A stretch of DNA of 8,042 bases. Source: Nitrospira lenta (GTDB lineage Bacteria > Nitrospirota > Nitrospiria > Nitrospirales > Nitrospiraceae). The stretch spans positions 1 to 8,042 of the forward strand of contig CAMDRK010000110.1 in the NCBI GenBank assembly GCA_945906715.1, written 5' to 3'. The notes under the pieces were generated by a model that was not told the origin of the DNA, searched no databases, and was given only the letters and a program-made list of their open reading frames with translations. The first letter of the stretch is position 1; each line of letters begins with the position of its first letter. Shown here one piece after another: positions 1 to 5,928 of the stretch. A program made the translations under genes and the position numbers.

Positions 1-2622
1 GTAGGTGCTGGCAAATCCTACGATCAGCGTCAGCAACATCGTGAGGAGGAGGCCAATACCGAGTACCCCTGGGTGAATGGACCAGGGAAGGTCGAATAGA
101 TACCGCACCAGGATCCATGACAAGACAGTTCCGAGGGTCAGTCCGATCAGCCCGGCGACGGCGCCCAGCAGGACATACTCCATGGCAAAGGCGCACGCAA
201 TCAGGCTGCGGGTCGCGCCGAGCGCTTTCAGGATCACCGATTCGTAGAGACGCCGGTAGCGTGTCGCTGCGAGCGCCGCGGCCATGACCAACCCGCCGGC
301 CACAACACAAAAGAGCGCCACCGCCCTGATTGCCAGCGAGAGACGATCGAGCACCCGCGCAAAACCATCGAGCACATCGCCGATATGGATCGCGCTGATG
401 TTCGGGAGCGACGCGACGACTGCCTGCTGCAACGGCAGCTCATCCTGTGGCGAGACCCGCACTGTGGCCACATAGGTGAAGGGCGCCCCTTCCATTGAGC
501 CCGGGGACAAGATCATGTAGAAATTCGTCGAGAAATTTCCCCATTCGACTTTGCGGATACTGCTCACCTCTGCCGACACTGTAGCCCCCTGAATATCGAA
601 CTCCACGGTTGAGCCGACCGTGAGGCCTAAATGCGTGGCAGCATCTTCCTCTACTGATACCTGCGGGGTCGAGAAGACCTGCCCGGGTTTCCACCATTCC
701 CCCTTGACCAACGTATTGTCTTTCGGCAGCTTGTCGAGAAAGGTCAGGACATATTCACGGGTGAAATACCACTGTTTCCCACGTCCCTCCTTTCCTTCCG
801 CGCGCTTGTCGCTCTTTTCCGCTCCTTCTTCTGCTGTGATGACCTGTCCGTTAATCGAATGGAGTCGCGAGCGTACCAGTGGCATGAGCTCCGGACGTGT
901 TTGGCCAGTCTGTTGCTCGACCAACGAGACGAATTTCTTTGCTTGATCCGGCTGGATGTCGATAAAGAAAAACGTCGGGGCATCCGCTGGCCGGTTCTCC
1001 TGTATCTGTTGGAGCAACGTCTGTTCCACCAGCGACACAGTGACAATCGCCATGACACCGATACCGATGGCGACCATGATCCCGGTCGCCTGACTTCCCG
1101 GCCGTACGACATTACCCAGGGCATAGCGAAGGCCCAAGACGCGAGGCAACGGCGCCCAGGCCAGCCCTCGCACAAACACCCGCGCACAGACAAAGAGGAC
1201 CGTGATAGCGAGAGACATCGCCCCGATAAACAAGAAGCCGATCGACCAGGAGCCTGCTTGCCACACCGAGAGAGCGCAGAGTCCGAGGATGATCCCTCCA
1301 GCCGTGCCGACATTCCAGGGATCGGTTAGCCCCCATTTTACCCACCATCGTGACGGAGAGGTCTCTTGCCCGACCGCCGCCTGCTCCGCATCGCGCCGAA
1401 AAATCGCGCCTGGGTGAACCTCTCGAATCTTCAACAGGGGCCAGAGGGTAAACAGCAGCGTCGACAATAGTCCCAGCGCGGCTCCTTTCAGTAGGGGCCA
1501 GACCGAGTACCACGACAATTCCGAGGAGACGCCTAATTGATCGAGAATGTCTGATGCAAAGAGAGCAGCAGCAAGGGGAGGCAATCCTTTTTGAAGCGCA
1601 ATTCCCAACAAGATTCCGGAAAAGCTCCCGATACATCCCAGAAATATCGCTTGCACCACATAGGTCGAAACGACCGTCGCCGAATCGGCGCCGACCGCTT
1701 TCAAGATCGCGATCGTCCGTAACTTGTCGCGCAAGAATGCATGAATCGAAGTTCCGACCCCCAGGCCACCGATGAACAGCGCGGTGAGGCCGATCAGTCC
1801 GAGGTAGCGGGAGAGCTGCTCAAGGAATTGTCTCAACTGTGACTGGGAGGTGCGATAGCTGCTTACGCGAGCCGACTCTGATTCCAGCCTGTCTCGCAGC
1901 TCTGCGCGCAGGGGCTCCAGCGGTATATCGGCAGCGATCTTGACCAGATACCGTTCCCGCACACGGCTCCCTGGTTTAATCAGATCCGCCGCCCGTAATC
2001 CTTCCTGCGTCACCATCACCCGTGGGCCCAAGGAAAAGGCATTGGCCATTCGATCCGGCTCGGTTCGCACGAGGCCGGTGATCAGGAACATCGCCTGCCC
2101 GATCTTCAGACGATCCCCGACCGAGAGGCCCATCCGAATCAGCAGAGACTCCTGCACTACCGCGCCAAAACAGGCGCGTCCGCCGCAGCGTTGGTTATCA
2201 GGGTGAAGCAGAACATCAAGCGATTGGGCCGGCTCAAGCCTAATCGTTCCGTACAGGGGATAGGCCGACTCGACCGCTTTCAGTTCAACGATCTGGGTCG
2301 ACTGGATCGCAGTTGGCGCAAAGTTCGCGCGCGCGGCCATGGCGACAAGCTCGCTCACATGGGTCAAGACCATGTCCCGTTCACTCAGCGAGTTCAGCAC
2401 TGCCTGTCCCGGGAGACTCGGGGGGCGAGTCAGACGAATTTCGAGATCGCCGCCTAATAGTCCACGCGCTTCTCTGGTGACGGCCTGCTCCATATTCGCG
2501 CCGAACAGCGACACCCCGACCAAGGCTCCGACGCCGATCGCGATACAGGCGAAGAAATAGAGAAAGTGCCGCCAGGCTCCCCTCGTTTCACGCCAAGCCA
2601 TCTTCAGGATGAAGGTGGTCAC
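1..2622 (-). CDS. ybbP: ABC transporter permease, FtsX/MacB type, YbbP-like (3' end cut by window edge)
   Basis: One frame stays open for 874 codons from a GTG at 2622 to the window edge. The product begins with MAWRETRGAWRHFLYFF, typical of YbbP-type permeases, from residue 8 on. Visible layout: a first membrane helix at about residues 18-42; a periplasmic MacB-like domain to about 270; three helices at about 272-405; a duplicated second half with helices at about 434-480 and 500-530; another periplasmic domain; then a final FtsX block at about 759-874 containing RLYESVILKALGATRSLIA. The matching FtsX loop in the first half reads KLRTIAILKAVGADSATVV. The reading frame meets the edge inside or just after the last helix, so probably only a few tens of residues are missing. 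The GTG start overlaps the ATPase stop (GTGA), implying translational coupling; an internal ATG at 2601 is the alternative. Family knowledge: such permeases act with a LolD-like ATPase on lipids or lipoproteins of the envelope and do not import solutes. A charged insert (residues about 598-616) and a CGGRAC cysteine pair near residue 147 lie in the periplasmic domains. Confidence 0.9.
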   Translation of the reverse strand, partial: MTTFILKMAWRETRGAWRHFLYFFACIAIGVGALVGVSLFGANMEQAVTREARGLLGGDLEIRLTRPPSLPGQAVLNSLSERDMVLTHVSELVAMAARANFAPTAIQSTQIVELKAVESAYPLYGTIRLEPAQSLDVLLHPDNQRCGGRACFGAVVQESLLIRMGLSVGDRLKIGQAMFLITGLVRTEPDRMANAFSLGPRVMVTQEGLRAADLIKPGSRVRERYLVKIAADIPLEPLRAELRDRLESESARVSSYRTSQSQLRQFLEQLSRYLGLIGLTALFIGGLGVGTSIHAFLRDKLRTIAILKAVGADSATVVSTYVVQAIFLGCIGSFSGILLGIALQKGLPPLAAALFASDILDQLGVSSELSWYSVWPLLKGAALGLLSTLLFTLWPLLKIREVHPGAIFRRDAEQAAVGQETSPSRWWVKWGLTDPWNVGTAGGIILGLCALSVWQAGSWSIGFLFIGAMSLAITVLFVCARVFVRGLAWAPLPRVLGLRYALGNVVRPGSQATGIMVAIGIGVMAIVTVSLVEQTLLQQIQENRPADAPTFFFIDIQPDQAKKFVSLVEQQTGQTRPELMPLVRSRLHSINGQVITAEEGAEKSDKRAEGKEGRGKQWYFTREYVLTFLDKLPKDNTLVKGEWWKPGQVFSTPQVSVEEDAATHLGLTVGSTVEFDIQGATVSAEVSSIRKVEWGNFSTNFYMILSPGSMEGAPFTYVATVRVSPQDELPLQQAVVASLPNISAIHIGDVLDGFARVLDRLSLAIRAVALFCVVAGGLVMAAALAATRYRRLYESVILKALGATRSLIACAFAMEYVLLGAVAGLIGLTLGTVLSWILVRYLFDLPWSIHPGVLGIGLLLTMLLTLIVGFASTY

Positions 2623-3323
2623 TGGGATGACTCTGTGACCCGATGGGCTGAGTTGGTGAGGGTATCGGATTCGATGCGACCGTCGCGCAAGGCAATCACG
2701 CGCTCCATCGAGGAGGCCATGGAGCGATCATGCGTGACGAGGACTAAGGTGGCGCCGAAATCGCGGTGGAGAGAATGGAGCAGCAGCATCACTTGCTGGC
2801 CCGTGGTCGAATCCAAGTTCCCGGTCGGCTCGTCGGCCAGCAGAATCGGCGGGTGGCAGGAGAATGCTCTGGCCACCGCCACCCGCTGCTGCTCGCCCCC
2901 CGACAGTTGGACGGGATAATGATGCAGTCGATCTCCCAGGCCGACGGTCTGCAACAGCTCCGTCGCGCGAGCCTGCGCCGTGCTCATCCCTGCCAACTCC
3001 AATGGCACCAGAACATTCTCCAGAGCGGTCAGGGTGGGAATCAGATGGAAGGATTGAAAGATGTAGCCGATGTGATCGCGACGAAAGCGCGCCAAGGCAC
3101 TCTCACGCATCGCCGAGATTTCTACGCCGTTCAACGTGATAGAGCCGGACGTCGGCCGATCCAGTCCCGCGATGAGGCCTAGCAAGGTGGATTTTCCGCT
3201 TCCGGACGGGCCGACGATCGCCACGCGCTGTTTATCCGGAATCTCCAGCGTGACATCGTCGAGGATCGTGACCTGATGGCCGCCTCCGGCCAAGCGCATT
3301 GTCAGATGAGAGAGAGAAATCAT
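2619..3323 (-). CDS. ybbA: ABC transporter ATP-binding protein, YbbA/LolD/MacB family
   Basis: This 234-residue protein has every ABC ATPase landmark: Walker A GPSGSGKST (38-46), Q-loop glutamine 90 in YIFQSFHL, signature LSGGEQQR (140-147), Walker B ILLADE (160-165) with catalytic E165, D-loop NLD (169-171) and H-loop His198 (VTHD). The LxPxLTALENV stretch after the Q-loop and the EPTGNLDS segment are typical of the MacB/LolD/YbbA subfamily that powers FtsX-type permeases. It is a cytoplasmic subunit with no membrane segment. Its stop overlaps the start of the permease gene by four bases (GTGA), so the two should be made together as a transporter complex. The ATG at 3323 has no strong Shine-Dalgarno sequence, but it places the usual beta-strand 1 (ISLSHLTMRL) at the N-terminus. 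Divergent to the tesA-like gene, as in E. coli. LolD or MacB-like naming is possible; the tesA neighbour favours YbbA. Confidence 0.93.
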   Translation of the reverse strand: MISLSHLTMRLAGGGHQVTILDDVTLEIPDKQRVAIVGPSGSGKSTLLGLIAGLDRPTSGSITLNGVEISAMRESALARFRRDHIGYIFQSFHLIPTLTALENVLVPLELAGMSTAQARATELLQTVGLGDRLHHYPVQLSGGEQQRVAVARAFSCHPPILLADEPTGNLDSTTGQQVMLLLHSLHRDFGATLVLVTHDRSMASSMERVIALRDGRIESDTLTNSAHRVTESSQ

Positions 3324-3382
3324 ATTGCCGGTCAGGCTACCATAAATATTGGCCGCCAGGGGACTGGCTCCGCCGGCTGGGC

Positions 3383-3453
3383 GGTGCCTGTCCCGTTGCT
3401 GTCAGGTTTTCTTCCGACGGGGGCAGGCGCCAAGAAGAAGGGCGCCTGCCCCC
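3383..3453. repeat. REP/BIME-like palindromic element in the ybbA-tesA intergenic region
   Basis: A perfect 13-base inverted repeat (3419-3431 and 3441-3453, right arm GGCGCCTGCCCCC) encloses a 9-base loop AAGAAGAAG. A third, diverged copy of the same unit, GGTGCCTGTCCC, lies at 3383-3394 in the orientation of the right arm (10 of 12 bases match). The left arm can therefore pair with either flanking copy, giving two competing hairpins. No T-run follows on either strand, so a classical intrinsic terminator is unlikely. The same CCTGCCCCC core appears in the palindrome at 5850-5877, which points to a dispersed repeat family. Repeat status beyond this window is inferred. Confidence 0.6.
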
Positions 3454-3471
3454 AAGGTTATATTATACTGG

Positions 3472-4182
3472 ATGACGATGCGCTGCCCATGGATTCTCAC
3501 AAAACTATTTTTCATCTTCACCTTACTTCTCTTCTGCGGGTATGACCGAGGCAGTGCATCTGCTGCCCCGTCCCAGTCGTCGAGCTCCCTGCACGATGGC
3601 GTAGGAGCAAGGCCCATCTCCACCGAACGTCCCAGCATCGTCGCCTTCGGCGATAGCCTGACGGCAGGCTTGGGTGTGTCACCCGATCAATCCTATCCCG
3701 CGCGCCTGCAACGGAAGTTGGACGCAGCAGGCTATGGCTATCGAGTCGTGAATGCGGGAGTCAGCGGCGAGACGACAGCCGGCGGAGCTAGGAGGGTTTC
3801 CTGGGTTCTGAAGAACAAGCCGGCAATCGTCATTCTGGAACTCGGCGGCAACGACGGGCTTCGTGGTCTCAGTTTGCAGGAAACGAAAGCCAACCTCGAA
3901 CGGATCATTCAGCAATTTCAGCAGGCGTCAGTCACTGTCGTGTTAGCGGGGATGAAGCTCCCCCCGAATTATGGGAAAGATTACACCGACGGGTTTGAAT
4001 CGCTATACCAGGTTTTAGCGAAACAGTACCGCCTGATGTTGATTCCATTTTTCCTCGACGGGGTGGCAGGCTCGTCCTCGCTCAACCAAGTAGACGGCAT
4101 CCATCCGACAGGAGAAGGCTATCGCATCATCGTCGAGAGGATCTTTCCGACGCTCGAGCCATTGCTGCGGCGGAAACGGTGA
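3472..4182 (+). CDS. tesA: TesA-like periplasmic GDSL (SGNH) esterase / lysophospholipase
   Basis: The 236-residue product has an N-terminal Sec signal (hydrophobic core LFFIFTLLLF, probable cleavage after SASA at residue 31) followed by the four SGNH hydrolase blocks: I, FGDSLTAG with nucleophile S62; II, NAGVSGETT with G96; III, GGND with N127; V, DGIHP with D208 and H211. The TTAGG segment, the YGKDYTDGFESLY stretch and the VDGIHPTGEGY end are characteristic of the TesA arylesterase/thioesterase I group. Members hydrolyse acyl esters and thioesters, including lysophospholipids, in the periplasm. Length is typical once the signal is counted. Two in-frame ATGs, 3472 and 3478, are both possible starts and neither has a well-placed Shine-Dalgarno sequence; AAGG at 3454-3457 is rather distant. 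The frame also extends upstream to a TTG at 3349, but that would translate through the palindromic repeat and put residues before the signal peptide. FC before the lipobox position argues against a lipoprotein. Divergent from ybbA-ybbP. Confidence 0.92.
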   Translation: MTMRCPWILTKLFFIFTLLLFCGYDRGSASAAPSQSSSSLHDGVGARPISTERPSIVAFGDSLTAGLGVSPDQSYPARLQRKLDAAGYGYRVVNAGVSGETTAGGARRVSWVLKNKPAIVILELGGNDGLRGLSLQETKANLERIIQQFQQASVTVVLAGMKLPPNYGKDYTDGFESLYQVLAKQYRLMLIPFFLDGVAGSSSLNQVDGIHPTGEGYRIIVERIFPTLEPLLRRKR

Positions 4183-4219
4183 GACAGCAACTTCCCCGCC
4201 CTTGCCTTGAACCCACACT

Positions 4220-4251
4220 GCGACTGCGGCGGCTTTCATTCGGCTCATAAC
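4220..4251 (-). pseudogene. Remnant of the 5' end of a second smbP-like gene
   Basis: These 32 bases match 5541-5572, the start-codon region of the intact smbP-like gene, at 28 of 32 positions in the same orientation, with the ATGs aligned (4248 and 5569). The translation from 4248 begins MSRMKAAAVAV, against MSRVNAAVVAI in the intact gene. After about 11 residues the similarity stops: no hydrophobic signal core and no His heptads follow, and that frame runs on antisense into tesA. The Shine-Dalgarno sequence of the intact copy (AAGGAGG) is absent. I read this as a decayed paralogue stub; chance similarity is unlikely but not excluded. Confidence 0.55.
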
Positions 4252-4307
4252 TCAATTGAAGTTCTATCTCGTCTCGCTACGCGACTGCACGCTGTCGCGT
4301 CGAACCG

Positions 4308-4329
4308 TCAAGAATCATGCGAGCTAGGC
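4308..4329. repeat. 22-base motif, copy 1 (shared with 5728-5749)
   Basis: This segment matches 5728-5749 at 19 of 22 positions in the same orientation; the shared end is GCTAGGC. Both copies lie on the upstream side of an smbP start region (intact or stub), which suggests that they descend from one duplication. A dispersed intergenic repeat is the alternative. It lies between the smbP-like stub and vapB, about 60 bases from the stub; the other copy is about 156 bases from smbP. Confidence 0.5.
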
Positions 4330-4365
4330 GGGTTGGTGGAGCGGGGCGAGTCAGTCGTCGGTCGC

Positions 4366-4401
4366 TTGCTTTCATGACCAGATGTGACTAGTATGTGACT
4401 A
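4366..4401 (+). promoter_or_regulatory. Candidate vapBC promoter with tandem 9-base direct repeat
   Basis: A possible -35 TTGCTT (4366-4371) and -10 TAGTAT (4389-4394) are 17 bases apart. The nine bases ATGTGACTA occur twice, at 4382-4390 and 4393-4401, an 11-base period close to one helix turn, overlapping the -10 and the vapB start. Antitoxins of this class often autorepress by binding repeats over their promoter, so this is a candidate operator. The predicted transcription start would fall at about 4401, on the vapB ATG itself, and no Shine-Dalgarno sequence precedes that ATG, which hints at a leaderless message. The promoter boxes match consensus only partly. Confidence 0.35.
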
Positions 4402-4664
4402 TGAATACGGTCAAGATTGCCGATCTAAAGAGCCGGTTGAGCGAGCATCTTCGGAAGGTCCGCGCGGGGCGATCCTTGACGATTTTGGATCGCGACCACC
4501 CCATTGCGCGTATCGTACCGATTGAAAAGACCGGGGCGTTTTTAACCGTTCGGCCTCCCCTCGCTTCCGCCACTAAGCTCCGGCTCGTTCCGTTGCCTCC
4601 GCCACTTCGTCTCCGCAAGGATAGCCTCGTGTTTCTGACCGAGGAACGACAGGACAAGCGGTGA
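4401..4664 (+). CDS. vapB: Antitoxin of a type II toxin-antitoxin system, Phd/YefM-like (VapB)
   Basis: The 87-residue product begins MNTVKIADLKSRLSEHLR, followed by VRAGRSLTILDRDHPIARIVP (about residues 20-40). This is the classic Phd/YefM fold: a short strand, a helix with the LKSRLSEHLR pattern, then the strand-turn segment in which D30, R31 and P34 are typical. This N-terminal part binds DNA as a dimer. The C-terminal half is rich in Pro, Leu and Arg (LPPPLRLRKDSLVFL) and is the likely toxin-neutralising tail. An in-frame GTG at 4395 would add two residues; the ATG at 4401 fits the family N-terminus better. Neither start has a clear Shine-Dalgarno sequence. Its stop overlaps the toxin's GTG start by four bases, so production is coupled. 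Sequence alone does not say whether the pair is active. Confidence 0.88.
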   Translation: MNTVKIADLKSRLSEHLRKVRAGRSLTILDRDHPIARIVPIEKTGAFLTVRPPLASATKLRLVPLPPPLRLRKDSLVFLTEERQDKR

Positions 4665-5077
4665 TCGCCTATCTCGATTCGTCGGTCCTACTTCGTGTGA
4701 TTCTCGGCCAGCGCAATGCGCTGAAGGAATGGCCATCTATCGAACGGGGGGTGGCTTCGGCGCTGGTCGAGGTAGAATGTCTGCGCACGCTGGATCGTGT
4801 GCGGTTGGCTGAAGGATTCAATGATGCCGATCTGGCTGCTCGCCGCGAAGCGGTCTATCGAATGATAGAAGCAATTGAGATCGTCGAGCTGACGGGGCCG
4901 GTGTTGTCTCGCGCGTCACAGCCGCTCCCAACCGCTCTTGGCACGTTGGACGCGCTGCATCTTGCGACTGCGCTGTTGTGGCGAGAACAGACCGCCGCCG
5001 ATCTTGTGATGGCGACGCACGACGAGGCTCTCGCCACGGCTGCCAAGGCCAGCGGCCTCCGTGTGATCGGTGTGTAA
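4661..5077 (+). CDS. vapC: VapC-family PIN-domain ribonuclease toxin
   Basis: This 138-residue protein is a complete PIN domain. The four acidic active-site residues expected for Mg2+-dependent RNA cleavage are visible: D6 in AYLDSSVLLR, E39 in VEVECLRTLDR (E followed by R42), D97 in GTLDALHLATAL and D121 in MATHDEALATAA. The length is normal and the ending (ASGLRVIGV) is a typical closing strand, so it appears intact. The start is a GTG at 4661 that overlaps the antitoxin stop; AGGA at 4651-4654, six bases upstream, is a good ribosome-binding site. Family knowledge: VapC toxins cleave tRNA or rRNA when the antitoxin is lost. The cognate RNA target cannot be read from sequence. The pair sits between two smbP-related DNA segments, which suggests an inserted or recombined cassette. 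Confidence 0.93.
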   Translation: MIAYLDSSVLLRVILGQRNALKEWPSIERGVASALVEVECLRTLDRVRLAEGFNDADLAARREAVYRMIEAIEIVELTGPVLSRASQPLPTALGTLDALHLATALLWREQTAADLVMATHDEALATAAKASGLRVIGV

Positions 5078-5181
5078 GAGCAGGGAGCCCCTTCACCTGA
5101 CTATCAGAGTAGTTGCCTCTTCTTTTGCGGATGGCGCGCGCATCTGCCCATAGATGGTGGGAAGGTTTGAGGTATCCACAG

Positions 5182-5212
5182 CGCAGCGCTCGGTGAGACG
5201 CGCCGCGCTGCG
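5182..5212. other. Hairpin between the convergent vapC and smbP genes
   Basis: The 192-base gap between the converging vapC (ends 5077) and smbP (ends 5270) holds a perfect 8-base inverted repeat, CGCAGCGC at 5182-5189 and GCGCTGCG at 5205-5212, with a 15-base loop. Its position suits a bidirectional 3'-end structure, but no T-run follows on either strand, so intrinsic termination is not supported. Nothing else recognisable was found in this gap. Confidence 0.35.
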
Positions 5213-5269
5213 ATGTTGAGCGGCAGCTACAGAATACTCATTCGAAAGGTGCTAGCCAGGTTCCGCAAG

Positions 5270-5569
5270 CTACTTCTTCTTACCCTTCGACTTCTGCGCG
5301 GCTTGCTCGGCGTGAGCCAGCGATTCCTCTGCATGCTTCAGCGATTCCTTGGCATGCTCGAGCGCTTCTTTCGCGTGCGCATCGGTGCTTCCCTTTATGG
5401 CTTCTTCCAAATGCGTGATGGCTTCCTTCTCGTGCGCGATACCTTCCTTCGCATGCTTAATGGTTTCCGCGACATGCGCGTTTTCTCCCGCGAACACGGT
5501 GCTTGTCGCGCCTCCTGCGAGAAGACCACAGACAGCGATTGCGACAACGGCGGCATTCACTCGGCTCAT
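5270..5569 (-). CDS. smbP: SmbP-like secreted small metal-binding protein with His heptads
   Basis: The 99-residue precursor has a Sec signal (core AAVVAIAVCGLLAGG, probable cleavage after VFA at residue 27), leaving about 72 mature residues. These are almost wholly a heptad repeat of the form HxxExxx. Histidines fall at 32, 39, 46 and 53, then after a GSTDA break at 65, 72, 79 and 86. This predicts a two-helix hairpin of four heptads per arm with one His per repeat on a common face, and a Lys-rich tail (KSKGKKK). This matches SmbP of Nitrosomonas europaea, a periplasmic protein reported to bind several divalent metals including copper. The ATG at 5569 is chosen because AAGGAGG lies just upstream (5580-5574); an ATG at 5614 would precede the ribosome-binding site and overlap the likely -10 box. 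Monocistronic; a decayed paralogue lies beyond vapBC. Metal identity and function here are inferred from the family. Confidence 0.87.
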   Translation of the reverse strand: MSRVNAAVVAIAVCGLLAGGATSTVFAGENAHVAETIKHAKEGIAHEKEAITHLEEAIKGSTDAHAKEALEHAKESLKHAEESLAHAEQAAQKSKGKKK

Positions 5570-5609
5570 AACCCCTCCTTTGTGATGGAAAACTCGTAAC
5601 CTGAACATG

Positions 5610-5638
5610 AGCATACATCAACGGGAGACCTTTGGTAA
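5610..5638 (-). promoter_or_regulatory. Candidate sigma-70-type promoter of smbP
   Basis: On the minus strand a -35 TTACCA (5638-5633) and a -10 TATGCT (5615-5610) are separated by exactly 17 bases; each matches consensus at four of six positions. Transcription would start near 5603, giving an untranslated leader of about 34 bases that contains the strong AAGGAGG ribosome-binding site at 5580-5574. I see no clear palindromic metal-regulator operator over it. Confidence 0.45.
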
Positions 5639-5727
5639 CTTCATTATCATGACGGTTCGTCGTGAAATCGTCATATAGAGGTCAGGCGAGGAGCAAGTGG
5701 CAACCTTGGCGATAGCAGCAGAAGCGA

Positions 5728-5749
5728 TCAAGAGTAATGCGGGCTAGGC
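5728..5749. repeat. 22-base motif, copy 2 (shared with 4308-4329)
   Basis: This matches 4308-4329 at 19 of 22 positions in direct orientation. It lies about 156 bases upstream of the smbP start. In copy 1 the corresponding distance to the smbP-like stub is about 57 bases, so one copy would have lost, or the other gained, about 100 bases if both came from one duplication. Confidence 0.5.
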
Positions 5750-5849
5750 TGAAGGCTGTAAAGTAAACAGATGGGACTGGTTCTCCACGCACACATGCTT
5801 TCCGTGAAACTGATTCGCTTCTCACGCCTGAGATGAATGGCCTATGAAT

Positions 5850-5877
5850 GAAGGGGGCAGGCTGCCCTGCCCCCTTC
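5850..5877. repeat. REP-like palindrome sharing the CCTGCCCCC core
   Basis: A perfect 12-base inverted repeat, GAAGGGGGCAGG (5850-5861) and CCTGCCCCCTTC (5866-5877), has a tight CTGC loop. The stem shares nine bases (GGGGGCAGG / CCTGCCCCC) with the palindrome at 3419-3453. It lies 73-100 bases past the stop of the propeller lipoprotein gene and could block or protect the mRNA 3' end, but no T-run follows on the minus strand, so I class it as a repeat element first. Confidence 0.6.
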
Positions 5878-5896
5878 GACTCAGACTGCAACAGAT

Positions 5897-5928
5897 ACGG
5901 CATGCGCTCTACTATTCCTGCATGCCGT
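5897..5928 (-). other. Hairpin just downstream of the propeller lipoprotein gene
   Basis: A perfect 9-base inverted repeat, ACGGCATGC (5897-5905) and GCATGCCGT (5920-5928), has a 14-base loop. It starts 22 bases after the minus-strand stop at 5950, where a transcript end would be expected. There is no following T-run, so it may be an mRNA 3' stabilising stem or part of a factor-dependent terminator. Confidence 0.35.

Noticed and set aside
744..1636. Several frames of 150-190 codons in the 1-2622 region on both strands (for example 744-1313, 1112-1636, 859-1329)
   Set aside because: All lie within the continuous permease frame, have Arg/Ser-rich low-complexity translations and no domain; they are shadows of that gene.
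3349..3471. Upstream extension of the tesA frame to a TTG at 3349
   Set aside because: It would add 41 residues before a normal signal peptide and translate through the palindromic repeat.
4015..4248. Minus-strand 77-codon frame starting at the smbP-like stub
   Set aside because: Only its first 11 codons resemble smbP; the rest is antisense to tesA, with no signal peptide or ribosome-binding site.
5182..5212. Hairpin considered as an intrinsic terminator or an integron-type recombination site
   Set aside because: No T-run on either strand, and no GTTRRRY-type core or paired box layout at its ends.
5270..5560. Tandem repeat array or CRISPR reading of the roughly 21-base periodicity in this stretch
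   Set aside because: The periodicity is the codon-level echo of the His heptads in smbP; repeats are diverged and contiguous, with no spacers.
5213..5599. Plus-strand 128-codon frame over smbP
   Set aside because: It is antisense to the well-supported smbP gene; its Leu/Phe/Arg repeats mirror the His heptad codons.
4301..5659. Inverted 10-base match TGACGGTTCG (4310-4301 minus, 5650-5659 plus)
   Set aside because: Too short to separate from chance without a genome-wide count.
5682..5903. Minus-strand 73-codon frame in the 5639-5949 gap
   Set aside because: It crosses a palindromic repeat and copy 2 of the 22-base motif, has no ribosome-binding site and no recognisable domain.
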